DNA of 64,000 bases, from contig CANTFL010001447.1 in NCBI GenBank assembly GCA_947650285.1, positions 62,001-126,000 on the forward strand, written 5' to 3'. Position 1 is the first letter of the stretch. Every line of letters begins with the position of its first letter. Made by a program: the position numbers and the translations under genes. This stretch comes from Hyaloperonospora brassicae. Lineage: Eukaryota; Oomycota; Peronosporomycetes; Peronosporales; Peronosporaceae. Below the pieces are notes generated by a model. It saw nothing but the letters and a program-made list of their open reading frames with translations. It was not told where the DNA came from and ran no database searches. Below, piece after piece: positions 1 through 11,186 of this stretch.

Positions 1-1284
1 AAGCCGATCTCGGTCCCACCTCCTGGGACCAACAAAGTCGACGAGATCAATTTGATGTTGCAGATGTTGGACGACATGGGTGTCTGCCCTAACGCTTTTG
101 ATGGAGATGAACTGCTGAGTTGCAGCTTAAAACAGTTGAACAACGCGGCGAATGATTTTGTGGAGATCATGATAATGCTGGTGGGCAATGCCAATACTCC
201 TGAAGACAAGATCGGGATACCATCAGACTCACTCCGGAAACACCCCGCAGGATCGCACCGCTGCGCCTCGGATGACTCCGAGAGTGAGTCTGATGGATCC
301 ATCAGCATTCGTCGGATGTCTCTGGGACCATCGGGTGGTACGTTTGGAAAGGACAAGATCGGCCAAGCCAAGATCGACGCCATTAAAGGACACGCCAAGA
401 GCGACATACCTCTGAAATCGGCCGGTCCCCGTACCGGGCTGGATGATCAAGAAGAGGGCAATCTAAGTCGGTACTTCCATTCAGGCATGAATCAGTACGA
501 GGCGGATCAACGTACGGCTCAGTGAATGAATCGACAGCCAAACCGCCACCCAGATCGCCGTACCTTTCTCCGACCTTCGCACGAAAGCCATGACATGCCG
601 GATGTGGAGATGCAATCGGTGGAGTCGGGCACTTACCAGCAGATCCATCATGGGGCGAAATTCGACCCAGATGATCTATGGATGCCCGGACCACGGCGCC
701 CTCACGTAGCCGCAACCGGTGTGACTACCGGAGGGGGAGCATCACGCAGAGGATCAGAATCTCAGCGATTTCGGAAGTATAAGAATTTTCAGTGAACGGA
801 TCGGGAAGAAAATAAAGCACGAACCTGGATCGGCAAAATTAAGTCAGCGTTCATCCGGTACCAAGCACCGGACGAAGAGAGATGTCTGGTTTTCAGTGAT
901 CTCTTGGTGGGTTCCTCCCGTTATTGGTACCGACAGCTGAGCAGATCGACGATATTCAATTGTAAAGAATTGATGGACAGTTTTCTTGTAGAATATGCGG
1001 GACACGGGATGTCCGCGAGCCGGATATATTACCACGCAAAGAAACGATCGGAGGAAGATCCTTTGCAGTACCTGTATCGGCTCAATGTGATGGGATTGCA
1101 GGCGAAGATACCGGTGATCACTGGATTGCCAGTTGCGCGCAAAGAACATGTCAACCATTTCATTGACACTTTGAACGACCCCGATCTGTCCAATCAATTG
1201 CTACTGCTGAATATAGAAAACGAAGATACCATGAAAATACGCTACATGGATGTCAACAAGGTAGATCGCGTCAAGGGAAAGTGA
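1..1284 (+). pseudogene. gag: Ty3/gypsy gag (capsid part), 5' partial, broken
   Basis: The frame is open from base 1, so the gag start lies left of the window. The same frame runs to 1284 but is cut by TGA at 523-525 and at 793-795. The stretch 835-1270 reads like a retrotransposon capsid domain, with the typical run of aromatic and hydrophobic residues (WIGKIKSAFIRY..., SSRYWYRQL, EDPLQYLYRLN). Gag would form the virus-like particle that packages the element RNA in the cytoplasm. It is followed, after a frameshift near 1275, by the zinc-knuckle segment. The two in-frame stops and the shift make it non-functional as it stands. The assignment rests on position upstream of knuckles and pol plus the general look of the domain. 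Confidence 0.75.
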
Positions 1285-1865
1285 TGATGGGATCGTCCAA
1301 GTTCATACAGAAGGGAACTCAAGGTCCAGCGCTGTCTAAGCCGGCGCGAGTGGTGAGGATGATCCGTACCGAGGACGTCAGCAGCGAGTCAGGATCGGAC
1401 GCCTACGGATCGGATTCGGAAGATCGATTGAGATCGGTCCACGTGGCTGCTACTACGGATCGGCACCCATCCCCCAATGACGTTACGGCAAACGCGAGAT
1501 CGGTCGACCCGAACGTTCGTCGAGATTACCAAGATCGAAATATGTCATCGAAGCCGTGTACTCATTGCGGATTGACCAAGCATGTAGATCTCGGTTGCTC
1601 AAAGAGGCTCACTTGTCAGAAGTGTGGGCGTAAAGAACACCCCTCTGACAATTGTTTTTTTGTGTGTCGTGCCTGCGGGAAAATGGATGACCCGGGGAAA
1701 TGTCCTATGGAGGAGTTCTACAACATGATCCGCCAGTGGTACGTCCCAAACAAGCATGCAAGGATGCTGCCAGATAAGGCCGAGAAGATGTTAAACCAGG
1801 ACGCTCTCCAGGTTTTAATCTGGTACGAGCCGAGCGTTCTGGGCTCTGCATTACTGCACACGTGA
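1281..1865 (+). pseudogene. Gag nucleocapsid segment with zinc knuckles
   Basis: Two classical CCHC knuckles (CX2CX4HX4C) stand in tandem, beginning CTHCGLTKH and CQKCGRKEH, with a third, degenerate Cys cluster (CRACGKMDDPGKC) after them. In the family these bind the element's genomic RNA. The N-terminal half is rich in Ser, Asp and Glu, usual for the linker between capsid and nucleocapsid. The segment is in another frame than the capsid part and ends in TGA at 1863-1865. The reading then moves to the frame that carries the protease. The shift could be an original programmed gag-pol frameshift or simple decay; with so many other breaks decay is more likely. Confidence 0.8.
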
Positions 1866-1867
1866 AA

Positions 1868-2480
1868 AAAAGAAGACAGATCGCGAGAGTAAGCAGAATG
1901 CAGATATGGAAACAAATATATCTCGTTCGAAGTCAAAACGTGTCTCTCCCGTCTCCAGTCTGAAGAATATCGAAGAGTACTCGAGAGCCGAACCAACAAT
2001 GGAAATTGAGCTCGCTTATGGGGAGTCTCGCGGATACTGGAAACATTATTCTCCCGGGAAGTGGTTCAAACAGGCGAAATCTGTTGGCAAGATCAACAAC
2101 GCAAAAGCCACTCTGTTATTTGATTCTGGTGCTGAAGTGTCGATCATTGACACCACCTTTGCCCGTAAGGTCGGTTGTGATATTGACGAAAGTCAACGAA
2201 AAGAATGTATCGGGATTGGAGAAACCCCTTACATGACTACGGGACGTACCAAGATATAAATAACCCTCGCGGTATCGCTCGTATACTATTATAATGTATG
2301 GGTAGGCGATCTGGCAGGGCAAGAAGCGATTATGGGCATGGACTTTATGGTGCCTGCCGGAGTGCGGCTCGATCTAGCCGATGGCGCGCTATGACTACCG
2401 GAAGAAATCCGTATACATCTCGCAGGACGTCGCCCGCGTACGGATAGAAGATACAACATATAACGGCGAAGGACCAACAT
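1868..2480 (+). pseudogene. Retropepsin-like aspartic protease of the Ty3/gypsy element
   Basis: The active-site triad Asp-Ser-Gly is intact at 2122-2130 inside LLFDSGAEVSIID. About 65 codons further the second hallmark appears (IMGMDFMVPAGVRLDL), the flap and end of a retropepsin fold. A TAA at 2257-2259 separates the two halves, and another stop (TGA) follows the second half. This enzyme would cut the Gag-Pol polyprotein during particle maturation. The catalytic motif survives although the chain is interrupted. Confidence 0.8.
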
Positions 2481-3113
2481 GTGGTGATCCCGGTCGGAGA
2501 GTCAAGGGAAGTGAAGTTCGGGATCGGAGGGGCTAAGATGAAGTTGTGGATCGCTAGAGGACCAGATTGGGTACCTACAGTGATCTCGGGGTTCGGTAGT
2601 AGGAAGTACCTGCAGATGACCAACATTAGCGACCATGAGATCATACTGCCCACCCACACTATATTAGGCTTGTGGACCGAAGGCGATATGGTACCACGAA
2701 CTCAAGGTTTCGTGACGGTCGGATCGGGGAAGTACAAGGAGTATCAAACTCTGGCGTATGAGGCTACGACGGATCGAGTGAATGAACCCCCAAAAGAACA
2801 GATCGGACCACTGGTAGATCGCTCTACGTATGCCACTCCCAAATGCATCATGAAACGTCAGTCCGACACGTTAAAGGACATACATCCAGCGATTTCCATG
2901 ATAACGCAGCAAGCTGGCGATGATGAATCGCAAAAGACAGATGTTGTTGTTGCGAGGGAAGTAATGGTCAACGGAGCTGAACTAGCGCGGGTGGATAGTG
3001 ATCAAGAAATTGGATTCCGACAGGCTACGTAGGGAGATCGCGATACAGATCCCGACCGGCTACGTGACAGATCGTCTCGATCGAAGGCCGAACCGACTGA
3101 TAAACTACTGAAT
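2481..3113 (+). pseudogene. Protease-RT linker of pol
   Basis: An open stretch of 183 codons (2481-3032) follows, with no catalytic motif that I recognise, then a TAG and about 80 bases to the RT frame. In oomycete Ty3/gypsy elements a long linker of this kind separates protease and RT. The conserved-looking stretch WVPTVISGFGSRKYLQMTN and the acidic tail fit that place. The function of the linker is unknown to me. Confidence 0.55.
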
Positions 3114-4190
3114 TTGGACCAGCCGGGAGAGACGAAAGAGCCCAAGGAAGAAGCAATGTTAAAGACTGAAGATGCCGAGATCGCGGGAACACCAGTTTGC
3201 TACCAAGAGAGCGGAGATTTGTTTGCTGAAGATATCGAGCAGCATATGGCAGTACTACTAGAAATGTCGGCGACTACAGAAGAAGTGACTTTTGAAGATA
3301 TTCAGATCGGAGATCCAAATGTGCCTCTCACCACAGATCAACAGCGGCTCAAATTGCTGATCTGGAAGAGCCGTCACCTCCTCATGGGTAAAGGTAATGA
3401 TCTACTACCAGCAGAACGGGGCGCGATCTGTGATATTGATGTCGGTGGGGCAGCACCGATAGCGCAAAGAGTACGTCCGGTCGCACCTAAATATCGGGGG
3501 AAGCTGTCAGATCTTATCAAAGGGCTGTTAGCGGCCAAGATCGTTCAGTCATCCACGTCACCTTGGGCGTCTCCGATAGTGGTGATCATCAAGAAGAACG
3601 GAGTGGACATTCATCTTTGTATAGATTATCGGAGAGCGAATCAGCTGACGCGCCTGATGGTTTACCCCATGCCGTTGATCAGCGATCTGCTGGAAGACCT
3701 GGATAAAGCCCTATGGTACTGTTCGTTAGACATGGCTAGTGGATTCTGGGTCGTGAAAATGACCGAACGAGCAAAATTGATCTCAGCGTTTTTCACGCCG
3801 TTTGGTCTTTTCGAGTGGTTGCGAATGCCTTTTCGGCTTAAGAACGCGCCCCAGATCTACCAACGTCTGGTCGACAATGGGCTGTATGGATATCTCAAGA
3901 TAGGCCAGAGAACTACATCTGATGTCCAGATCGACGTGTTCAAGGACGTCGAACCTGAGACAGATTGGCGATCTTCTATACTGGGACATCGATCTTACAT
4001 TGACGACATCCTCATACCAGCCACCTCATGGGAATCTCTGTACGCAATAGTAGAACGATTTCTGGAAGCATGTGATAAGTGGAATCTGTCTATCAGTCTC
4101 ACTAAGAGTTTTTAAAGGTGCCGTAAAGTCGATTATTTGGGACATCGAGTGTCTGTGGATGGTCTGGAGGCTCAGCCCAAGAATTTGTAG
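3114..4190 (+). pseudogene. Reverse transcriptase domain of the Ty3/gypsy element
   Basis: This is the longest intact piece of pol, 333 codons. It carries the RT blocks in order: WASPIVVIIKKNG, DYRRANQLTRLMVYPMPLI, the first catalytic Asp in CSLDMASGFW, then LRMPFRLKNAP, where the usual Gly of MPFGLKNAP is changed to Arg. The YIDD box with the catalytic Asp pair is at 3996-4007. RT copies the element RNA into cDNA in the particle. The frame ends with TAA at 4113-4115 within the SLTKS thumb segment. After that LGHRVSVDGL and a TAG at 4188-4190 continue the domain. Apart from the stops and the Gly-to-Arg change the catalytic centre looks preserved. Confidence 0.92.
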
Positions 4191-4859
4191 TCGTTGACCA
4201 ACATCCCGTTCCCTAGCACGCTTCGAGCTATGCAATCTTTTCTCGGGAGCTTGAACTACAACCGTCTCTTCATTGAGGATTTCGCGTTGTATGCCGCGGT
4301 ATTGTATGAGTTAAGAGAATCGGATTTCTTCGAGATCGGCCGATCTCAGCTCGTAGCAGGTGACGAGTGGTCGACCGAGAGTCGATGGACGGAAGCCAAG
4401 GTTGCTTTAACTATGCTAAAGGCTAAGATAGCTACAGCTCTCATGCTCAAACACTTCGACCCCGATCGCCCTCCCGTGATCGTGGTCTACGCTAGCAAGT
4501 GGGCTGTTTCAGCGGCCCTGATACAGGAGTACGATGGCGTGTACCATCCGGTGATGTTTACAAGCCGCACGTTGAAGCCCAATGAGCTTAACTACGGAAC
4601 GGTGGAAAAAGAAGTGCTGGCACTACTTCGTATCTTGGATGTATGCTATACTACGCTTGCCTCGCGGGAGATCACTGTGCTGACCCGACATTCTACGTTA
4701 GCGTGGTAGATGCAATCTCGGGGACTCAACGGGAGATTAGGACGGTGGGCTCCTTTGTTGTCAAACTGGACAATGGAGGTGAAGAAATGTGAGCGAGGAG
4801 AGGAAGAAATCCTGGGCATATTGGCAGCGAGTATCACCCCAAGAGATGAAATAGAATAG
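4191..4859 (+). pseudogene. Ty3-type RNase H domain
   Basis: The end of the RT connection (MQSFLGSLNYNRLFIEDFA) is followed by the RNase H-like module: HFDPDRPPVIVVYASKWAVS, then TLKPNELNYGTVEKEVLALL, with the typical Glu pair of the Ty3/gypsy RNase H. It would remove the RNA strand from the RNA-DNA hybrid. Stops lie at 4707-4709 and 4857-4859. They stand where the family usually has a sense codon, so they look like point mutations rather than domain ends. Confidence 0.87.
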
Positions 4860-5600
4860 ATGCTGATCGCGATCTCCCCACGTAAAGACTGCCGACTCAA
4901 GATATCAACACCACCACCAACGGTGGAAGCAGATGAGGAGTTGCTGGTGGCCAGCTTCGACGGATCGGCTAGGATCAAAAGGAAAGGAGGGTCGTACAGT
5001 GCTGTGGTATTGAAGTTACCCGAGTGGACGATTGTGGCAGCAGAATCGAGATATGCTCACAATCTGACTGTGAATGAAGCGGAGTATAATGGCTTGCTAC
5101 TGTGCTTTGAGTTACTCGCCGATCTGGACAGGGGGCGAGTAATTCTGTGTGGAGATTCCAATTTGGTGATTCGACGGATGCGCGGTGAGTTCGACTGCAA
5201 GGCACCGGGCCTTCAACCCCTGAGGCAAAAAGCGTTGGTGAAGCTGCGATCATGGCCTAATCACGAGTTTCTGCATATGAAGCGAGAGTGAAACCAGAGC
5301 GCAGATCGACTAGCCAGCACAGCATTACAGAACGAAAAGGGAAGAATTGTTGTAGCTGAAGAAGATCGGCAAGATCTGATGACTCTGAACCGTCTCGATG
5401 AATTGTTGAATCCCAAGCAAGATGGTCAGATGGTGCGGATAGCTGCGATCACGAGATCAGCCGGGAGGATACGTCATGAACCTGAAGTGGTACAGGAGGA
5501 GATAGTACAGAGGATTAGGGTACACCGAATTGTCCAAGCTTAAGATGAAGAAAGTTGGATTGTCAATCTCAAGAAGTATCTAAGTGGCGATGTATCAACC
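4860..5600 (+). pseudogene. Second, archaeal-type RNase H domain plus tether
   Basis: A second RNase H fold follows the first. Its marks are SFDGSARI (first Asp), LTVNEAEYNGLLLCFELL (Glu), CGDSNLVIRRMRGEF (second Asp), and, after a TGA at 5289-5291, NQSADRLASTALQ, the usual closing Asn-x-x-Ala-Asp block. This order is that of type I archaeal-like RNase H and differs from the Ty3 RNase H just upstream. From what is known, such an extra module was taken up independently by several LTR-element lineages, oomycete Ty3/gypsy elements among them. A TAA at 5541-5543 breaks the tether that leads into integrase. Confidence 0.85.
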
Positions 5601-6620
5601 TTGGACGCAGGAGAGGTGAAGATGTGTGCAAAAGTGGCGCCAGAGTATGAGATCGATGAGAACGATCTGCTATTTTTCTGCCCCATGTCGAAAAGAGAGT
5701 CAGTAGATCGCGATGGTTTGATGCGGTTGGTGATCCCTGAGATGTTGCAACAGGATATGTTACATCAATATTATACGAGTCTGGAAGGAGGCCATCAGGG
5801 TATCAGTAGGAATTATCAGAGGATCAGATCGCGATTCCATTAGAGATGACTATATCGGAGTGTGCAAAGATATGTGAGCGAATGTACGGACTGTGAGACC
5901 AGAAAAGGAATCCCGACGATTCACGGGAGATCCCCGGGCAACTTACACGCAACCTATCCATTCCAGATCATCGCGATGGATCATATACCGTCGTTGCCCA
6001 AGTCTATCAAGGGGAATACCGAACTGCTCATTTGGGTGGACCTCTTCTCGGGATATGTGATTTCAAAGGCTAGCTCATCACAAACAGCACAAACAATAGC
6101 GGAGAATTACGAAGAATGTGTGTTTCGACGCTTCGGAGCTAGCGAGGCTATCAGACACGATCGAGAATTGGGATTTATGTCCGATTTTTTCCGAGCCTTC
6201 AGTCGGATCGTAGGACAGAAAAAGCGTGCTACTATGGACTACAGGCCACAAGCAAATGGAACAGCCGAACGAATGGTGCAAACCTTGACGCATTCGCTCA
6301 AGATGTACGTGGCTGAAGTGGACCAACAGGACTGGGATGAGTATGCTGAGTAACTCACATTTGCAATTTACACCGCACAAGATCGGATTCGGGGGGAGCA
6401 CTCCATTCTATCTGATTCATGGGTGGGATCCACGATCGACGTTGGAAGCTACGTTATCGGTGGGGAACACGAGAACAAGAGATCGCGATCTAAAGCGGTG
6501 GAGATATAGTATCCAAAGACAATACCAGCGAGCTCGATCCGCAGTGAACGATCAACTACGAGCTGCGATCCAAGAGAGGACAGATCGACATAATGAAGAT
6601 TTGGAGTAACATGAGATCGA
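5601..6620 (+). pseudogene. Integrase: zinc-binding and DDE catalytic core
   Basis: The HHCC zinc-binding part reads H(Q)YY..GGHQG...C(T)DC, and is crossed by TAG at 5841-5843 and TGA at 5847-5849. The catalytic core follows: first Asp in IAMDHIPSLP, second in AIRHDRELGFMSDF, and Glu in YRPQANGTAERMV, the D,D-35-E arrangement. TAG-type decay ends the frame at 6351-6353. A frameshift near 6370 moves the reading to the frame with TPFYLIHGWDPRSTLEATL, the usual segment after the core. Integrase would insert the cDNA into chromosomal DNA. All three catalytic residues are present. Confidence 0.9.
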
Positions 6621-6621
6621 A

Positions 6622-7149
6622 GTGGGAACGCAAGTTTGGCTATTCCTGGATCGAGTCAAAGAGGGATATGCAAAGAAGCTAGCGCATATGTGTCATGGTC
6701 CATTCCGAGTTGCGGACATTTGTGGAGATCACGCTGTGAAATTGGAGATCGCCGGAACTCCGTATCGGTTATTTCCGATTGTACATTTATCGAAGCTAAA
6801 AAAGGTAAAAACGTTCCCTGAACGGCCGAAGGATCAGCTTACGATAGACAAAGCAGAGCGCTTGGATTTAGATGAGGCTCTGCTTCCAGGAGATAGTTAA
6901 GAGAGTGAGCTTGAAGAAGGACAGTGCGAAGTAGAAAAAATATTGGACGTGCGATCTGGTATAAAACCCCGTTATAAGCGAGTACACCGACAGTTTCTGG
7001 TGAAGTGGAAGTCACATTCCGATCTGAGTTTTGTATATGAGGCCGATATGAGTTTTGGGGCGATCTTGCAAGTGTTTGAGCGGAACCGAGTGAGTCGAAA
7101 TCGTTTCGAAGCGATGCAGTCTCACGAAGGCAAGTCGGACGAACCTTAA
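6622..7149 (+). pseudogene. Integrase C-terminal domain and chromodomain
   Basis: The GPY/F-type segment is recognised by VKEGYAKKLAHMCHGPFRV and FPIVHLSKLKKVK. Then comes a chromodomain-like tail (CEVEKILDVRSG, HRQFLVKWKSHSDLSFVYEADM). In chromoviruses this tail recognises histone marks and steers integration into heterochromatin. TAA at 6898-6900 separates the two parts, and the pol reading ends with TAA at 7147-7149. The middle of the chromodomain keeps VKWK, but the usual Trp after it is replaced by Phe. Confidence 0.8.
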
Positions 7150-7730
7150 CAGCTCGAACAAGTGTGCTAGGCGGTAGCACATGCTGGTGGAAGAGGTTGC
7201 AAGATATGCTGTGAGGTAGCTAGCTGATGGATGGGGATTTGTGTATGAGTATGGCGATAGTCACGTAAATTACCTTACTGAATGATGTGGAATGAGAAGG
7301 ATTGAGGTCGTGGAAGTTGCAAAGAATGAAGTACCTAAGAAAAGAGACGATGATCGAATGACTTATACGATTATGAAAGATGATCGGGCTTGGGCACCGA
7401 TCTTGAACTAAGACTATGGAGCAGGCTTGAACCTTTTCTGTAGACGGGGAATCTGCGATCAGGGGTGATCCCAATAGGCGTTGCGGAACTGGTTGCGCCA
7501 AGAAACCTCCTGGTCGGCCATGTTTAACGCCTCTAGCAAGTCAGCTGGGTTGTTAGAGTGTCCTAACCCTAAAATACCAAACTCGTATTAAGTGGACGCG
7601 GATAGGGGAGGAAGAAGGGATCCAGCAGGATAATGAGATCACAGTGGCCAGAGATCATGCCGTTGAGTATCTTATTCAAGAAATTCTTCCAACGTGCTCC
7701 AAAGCAAGATCGGCACTGCTTTCGTTGACG
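7150..7730. other. Element 1 region between pol and antisense frame
   Basis: There is no convincing gene here. The stretch is the tail of the element between the end of pol on the plus strand and the end of the antisense frame on the minus strand. It includes a purine-rich run at about 7604-7620 that could be read as a polypurine tract, but no LTR begins next to it. Confidence 0.4.
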
Positions 7731-10107
7731 TTAGAACGTTTGCATAAACCGTTCGGATCGTCGCTGAGCCGGAGAGATCGGGAAAGCATGAGTAGATTCC
7801 CATAGAGCTTGCCGATGAGTGGAATCAAGCTCCAGGTAACGATGACTCATGTCTCGATACCATCCAGTCATGGTGAACGATATCTGGTTCACGGGGACCA
7901 CGATATTGTCCCAGGGGGCCGTAGCGTAAAGTGCCTGGATGTGCTGCCGCGAAATCAGCCCAGAGGCCCAAGTCCCCGTCGGAGGAGCTCGCCCATGACT
8001 GTGGAAGGGAGACAGTGAATTCCTGGGTTTGGAGTAGTAGGGAAACAGTAGCTCAATGGTCATGGTCCTCACGCAAACCATTGCGATCCGCGAAACTGAC
8101 CATGGAGCGATCTCGGAAGCTACCCGTAGGGAAGGGTCCAGATAATTGGGAATCCACCGATCCCGTGGCTGCTGGAGTGGCGGAAGATTGTCGAAATCTA
8201 CGAAAGAGATGACTCGGTAAGCCACTTGGCGTACCGGATAGGTAATGCTGTTTTCGCTATCGGCCAAATGGCGATCCGAAAGCGCAGTAGACCCCGGAGA
8301 CGGACTAGCGGAGCCAGTCTCGCTGTGTGTTTCCCCTGTCGGCGACACATCCACATCTTCTACGTCTCCATCATCTTGAATTTCAATTACGGGGGCAGCC
8401 GCGACCGGAGAGGATGGGGACGAAAGATAACGGGGATCCTGAGCGTCTGGAGAGAGCGACCGCGACAGAGCGTGAGCTGATGCGGTAGCTGCGGAAGAAG
8501 CGGAAGCGACCTGGGTAGTCGGAGAGGAGTCTAAAGTCGAAGATCGGGCATCCGATCTAGGTTGACGACGAGCGGTCGATCTCGAGCGGGACAACACGGA
8601 ACGGGTCAGATCTCCCGAGCTAGAGTCCGACTCGGTTGGCTCCCCACTTCCCGATCCAGTCCTAGAAGACGTGTACGAGGGCGTCGAAGAAGAAGAATTG
8701 GGTGAAGGCTCGGGTGGGGCCAATCTGGACAGTTTCTTGAAGGGCGTTGAGGGATTCAACGACAATAGCCGGGAGGCCACACGGGTGGTGGAAGAATCTC
8801 TGGATCGTGACCTTGGTCGAACACGCCGACGCTTAATAGGCGGTCCAGACGATCTCGATCTAAACCTACGGGCAAGCGATCTCGATCTCAACCCGGGTAT
8901 AGCACTGTTCAGGGTGTCAGAGGGGGGCACGGTGTTCTGCTATGACCCGATCCCGATCGTGTTCCGCCACCTGTAACTGGTCGTGGACCGTGAGGTGTTC
9001 CGCAAGCTGACGACGGAGGTTAGCGTTTTCCATCTGCGAAAGTGCCAACTGACCCTCCAGAGGAGTCAAGCCATCCACTTGTTGCACGAGATCGCTAATT
9101 GAAGCCAGTTCCTCTGCAATCTCCGCCTGATACCGATCCAGTTACTCCTTCAAGTGCAAAACATCTATGTGAAGGAAAGACCTGTCGGTGGTCAACCGGT
9201 CACGCTGCTGTCGGAGAGAATTGAGTTCTGCTTGGAGCGAAGTGATTTGAGCCCTCAAAGCGTTCACCTGTCGTTCCAAGCTGCCTTGATCTTCATCGTT
9301 GGCACGTAACAAAGCACGTATCCAAAGAATCTGCGCAGATTGATCTCGATGTGTCCGCAGAGCTCGTTTACATTCGCTCAGAGAATTTGCTGCGTCGACG
9401 TAGCAGCCTTGCATCAAATCATATCGACGCTGGACAAAAGAGACGAAAGGTGCGGCCGATCTGTACAGAGAATCAATCTCGTCTTGAAAGCGATCCCCCC
9501 GGGCGACCGCATCTCGGTATAACTGCTGAAGCGCGAGAATTGTAACGGTTTGGCTGCAGAAGGTAGCCTCTCGATCACACAAATAAGAGATCGTAGCCAA
9601 CGTAAGACGAACGTCGTCGGCAGAAACTCGCGGAACGAAGTCGGTGACGCCAGCAATTGGAGCAGACCCTGTACGAGACTCACTAGGGGCCAGAACGTCG
9701 GAGCTGAACGCACCCAGAACTGCCGGAGGTGCAGGAAAGGAGGACGGCTCAGAGGGACGATTGGGCTATCCCGTGACGATCAATCGCGACCCGACCGAAC
9801 TGGAATCACTTGGGGACTCGTGTCGATCTGGAACAATTGGAGCATACATCCCGCGGTCCGGCGATCCAGACGGCAAGTTGCGGGCTGGGGACGAAGGTCC
9901 GGTCGGCTGTCGATCTGGCGATCCCGAGGCGATCGGTGGCGATCCGGCTAGACCTAGATGGCTTGGAGACGCATGTTGATCTGGGACGATTGGAGCATAC
10001 CTCCCGCGATCCGGCGATCCAGACGACGGGTCGCGATCCGACGACAGAAACACGGTAGAGCCTTCTGACGAGATCGGCGAGGTGGGGAGATGAGGTGGAA
10101 AGGCCAT
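7731..10107 (-). pseudogene. Antisense frame of the retroelement, about 790 codons, broken
   Basis: On the minus strand a reading frame starts at ATG 10,107 (MAFPPHLPTSPISSEG) and stays in one frame down to about 8,925, cut only by TAG at 9766-9768 and TAA at 9142-9144. There it overlaps a second open frame of 399 codons (8930 to 7731), so a single-base shift joins them. The N-terminal part is Ser/Pro/Asp-rich with an in-frame repeat. The middle (about 9600-8940) is strongly helical with coiled-coil heptads (LERQVNALRAQITSLQAELN). Then comes an Arg/Ser-rich basic stretch (SRSRDSS, SRSRSTARRQ) that could act as a nuclear or nucleic-acid-binding region, and a C-terminal globular part with many Trp and Tyr. 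I do not recognise the family. It lies downstream of pol and antisense to it, so it is probably carried by the element. Confidence 0.6.
9817..10030 (-). repeat. In-frame direct repeat, period 153 bases, in the antisense frame
   Basis: Two copies of a segment of about 50 bases, sharing ggagcata at 9839 and 9992, encode SPDRG-Y-APIVPD-H on the minus strand. The distance of 153 bases is 51 codons, so the duplication keeps the frame. Confidence 0.75.
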
Positions 10108-10209
10108 GAGACGGACTTGAGTGGTTGGAGCGAAGTTGATGAAGGACTGCACTGAGGTCAATTGCTGTACAATGGACTTCAGTACAGAGGGCGGTTGTGG
10201 TGAAGTCAC

Positions 10210-10796
10210 TAATCAAAGAGGATCGGTGGCTACACATTTGGGACGCCACTTTTTGGTGGAAAAATAGGCCATGGGACTTGGCGATCCAATAAGAAAAACG
10301 GGATCGGCGATCCGATCCAACTGTCGTCCGACTGATGGGTATGGAACGATCTGAGACGGGGTGATTTGGGACAAGACGACAGTTAGGACGATTTCCATGG
10401 AGCGATCTGGGACAAGGATCTGATATCGGGCGATGTGATGTGACTCTGTGACGAAGGTATGACATCCTGCAGACTGGTGACACTCTCTACGGGTCTCCCA
10501 AAGGGAGTACTGGTTTAGGCTAATTATGGACCGATCTGGAATTGGGGATGTTTGTGGGGGTCTGCGGGACCGTTGTAAGAATTGTGGATGGTCCCATTGT
10601 GCGGATAACCCGTTGAGTATAGTATCGGAGCATGCACAATAAACGGAAAAGACATACAGGGCCGGATCGCACTGTGTCGATTCTCAACAATCTCGAATTG
10701 GACACCAGATCGGCCATGTTCCCTGCTGGTTATTGATATATCGATGATAGAGCTATTGTATGATGATGTACATGCTTGTTGGAGATTCATGAGTAG
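10210..10796. other. GATC-rich non-coding tail of element 1
   Basis: No gene is supported. The sequence keeps the GATC-rich texture of the element (for example around 10,230-10,540), so I take it as its untranslated part or the promoter of the antisense frame. Confidence 0.4.
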
Positions 10797-11186
10797 TGTC
10801 CCAAAAGTTCAGACCGGAAGAGCCAGTGGAAGTCGGTCGAATTGACGTCGCAAAATGGATTTAGACACATTCCACATCTTGGATACTATTTTGGACTTTT
10901 CGGTACTAAAATTGGGTATTTGGTACCATACTTGGAATTTGGTCCTTTTTGGTGTCTAGGTACGATATCGGGGGTATTGGCGCTATCTTTGGAGTATAGG
11001 TCACGAAATTTCGACACGTGTTCAAGGGGGCGGTCAAGATTAAAGGTGATATCGACTTGGACAGTGACCTACGGTTGGGAATAGGCTTAATTATAGGTTG
11101 GACATTAATTTGGTTGGTTAATAAACAGACTTGAACTCTACTTCTTCTGCTCACGACGCACGTTCTCCTCCCCTCTTCTCCGGGCA
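10797..11186 (+). repeat. Candidate LTR of the GATC-rich element
   Basis: A stretch of 390 bases begins TGTCCC and ends GGGCA, near-inverted ends. It holds an AATAAA signal at about 11,121. Ten bases after its end stands TGGCTTCCCCGGCGGG, which starts with TGG as a primer-binding site would. No polypurine tract is seen before it, and the left LTR is outside the window, so the boundaries are a guess. Confidence 0.35.

Noticed and set aside
7809..8976. Several plus-strand frames over the antisense gene
   Set aside because: They are shadows of the long minus-strand frame; their Arg-rich content mirrors its Ser/Arg codons.
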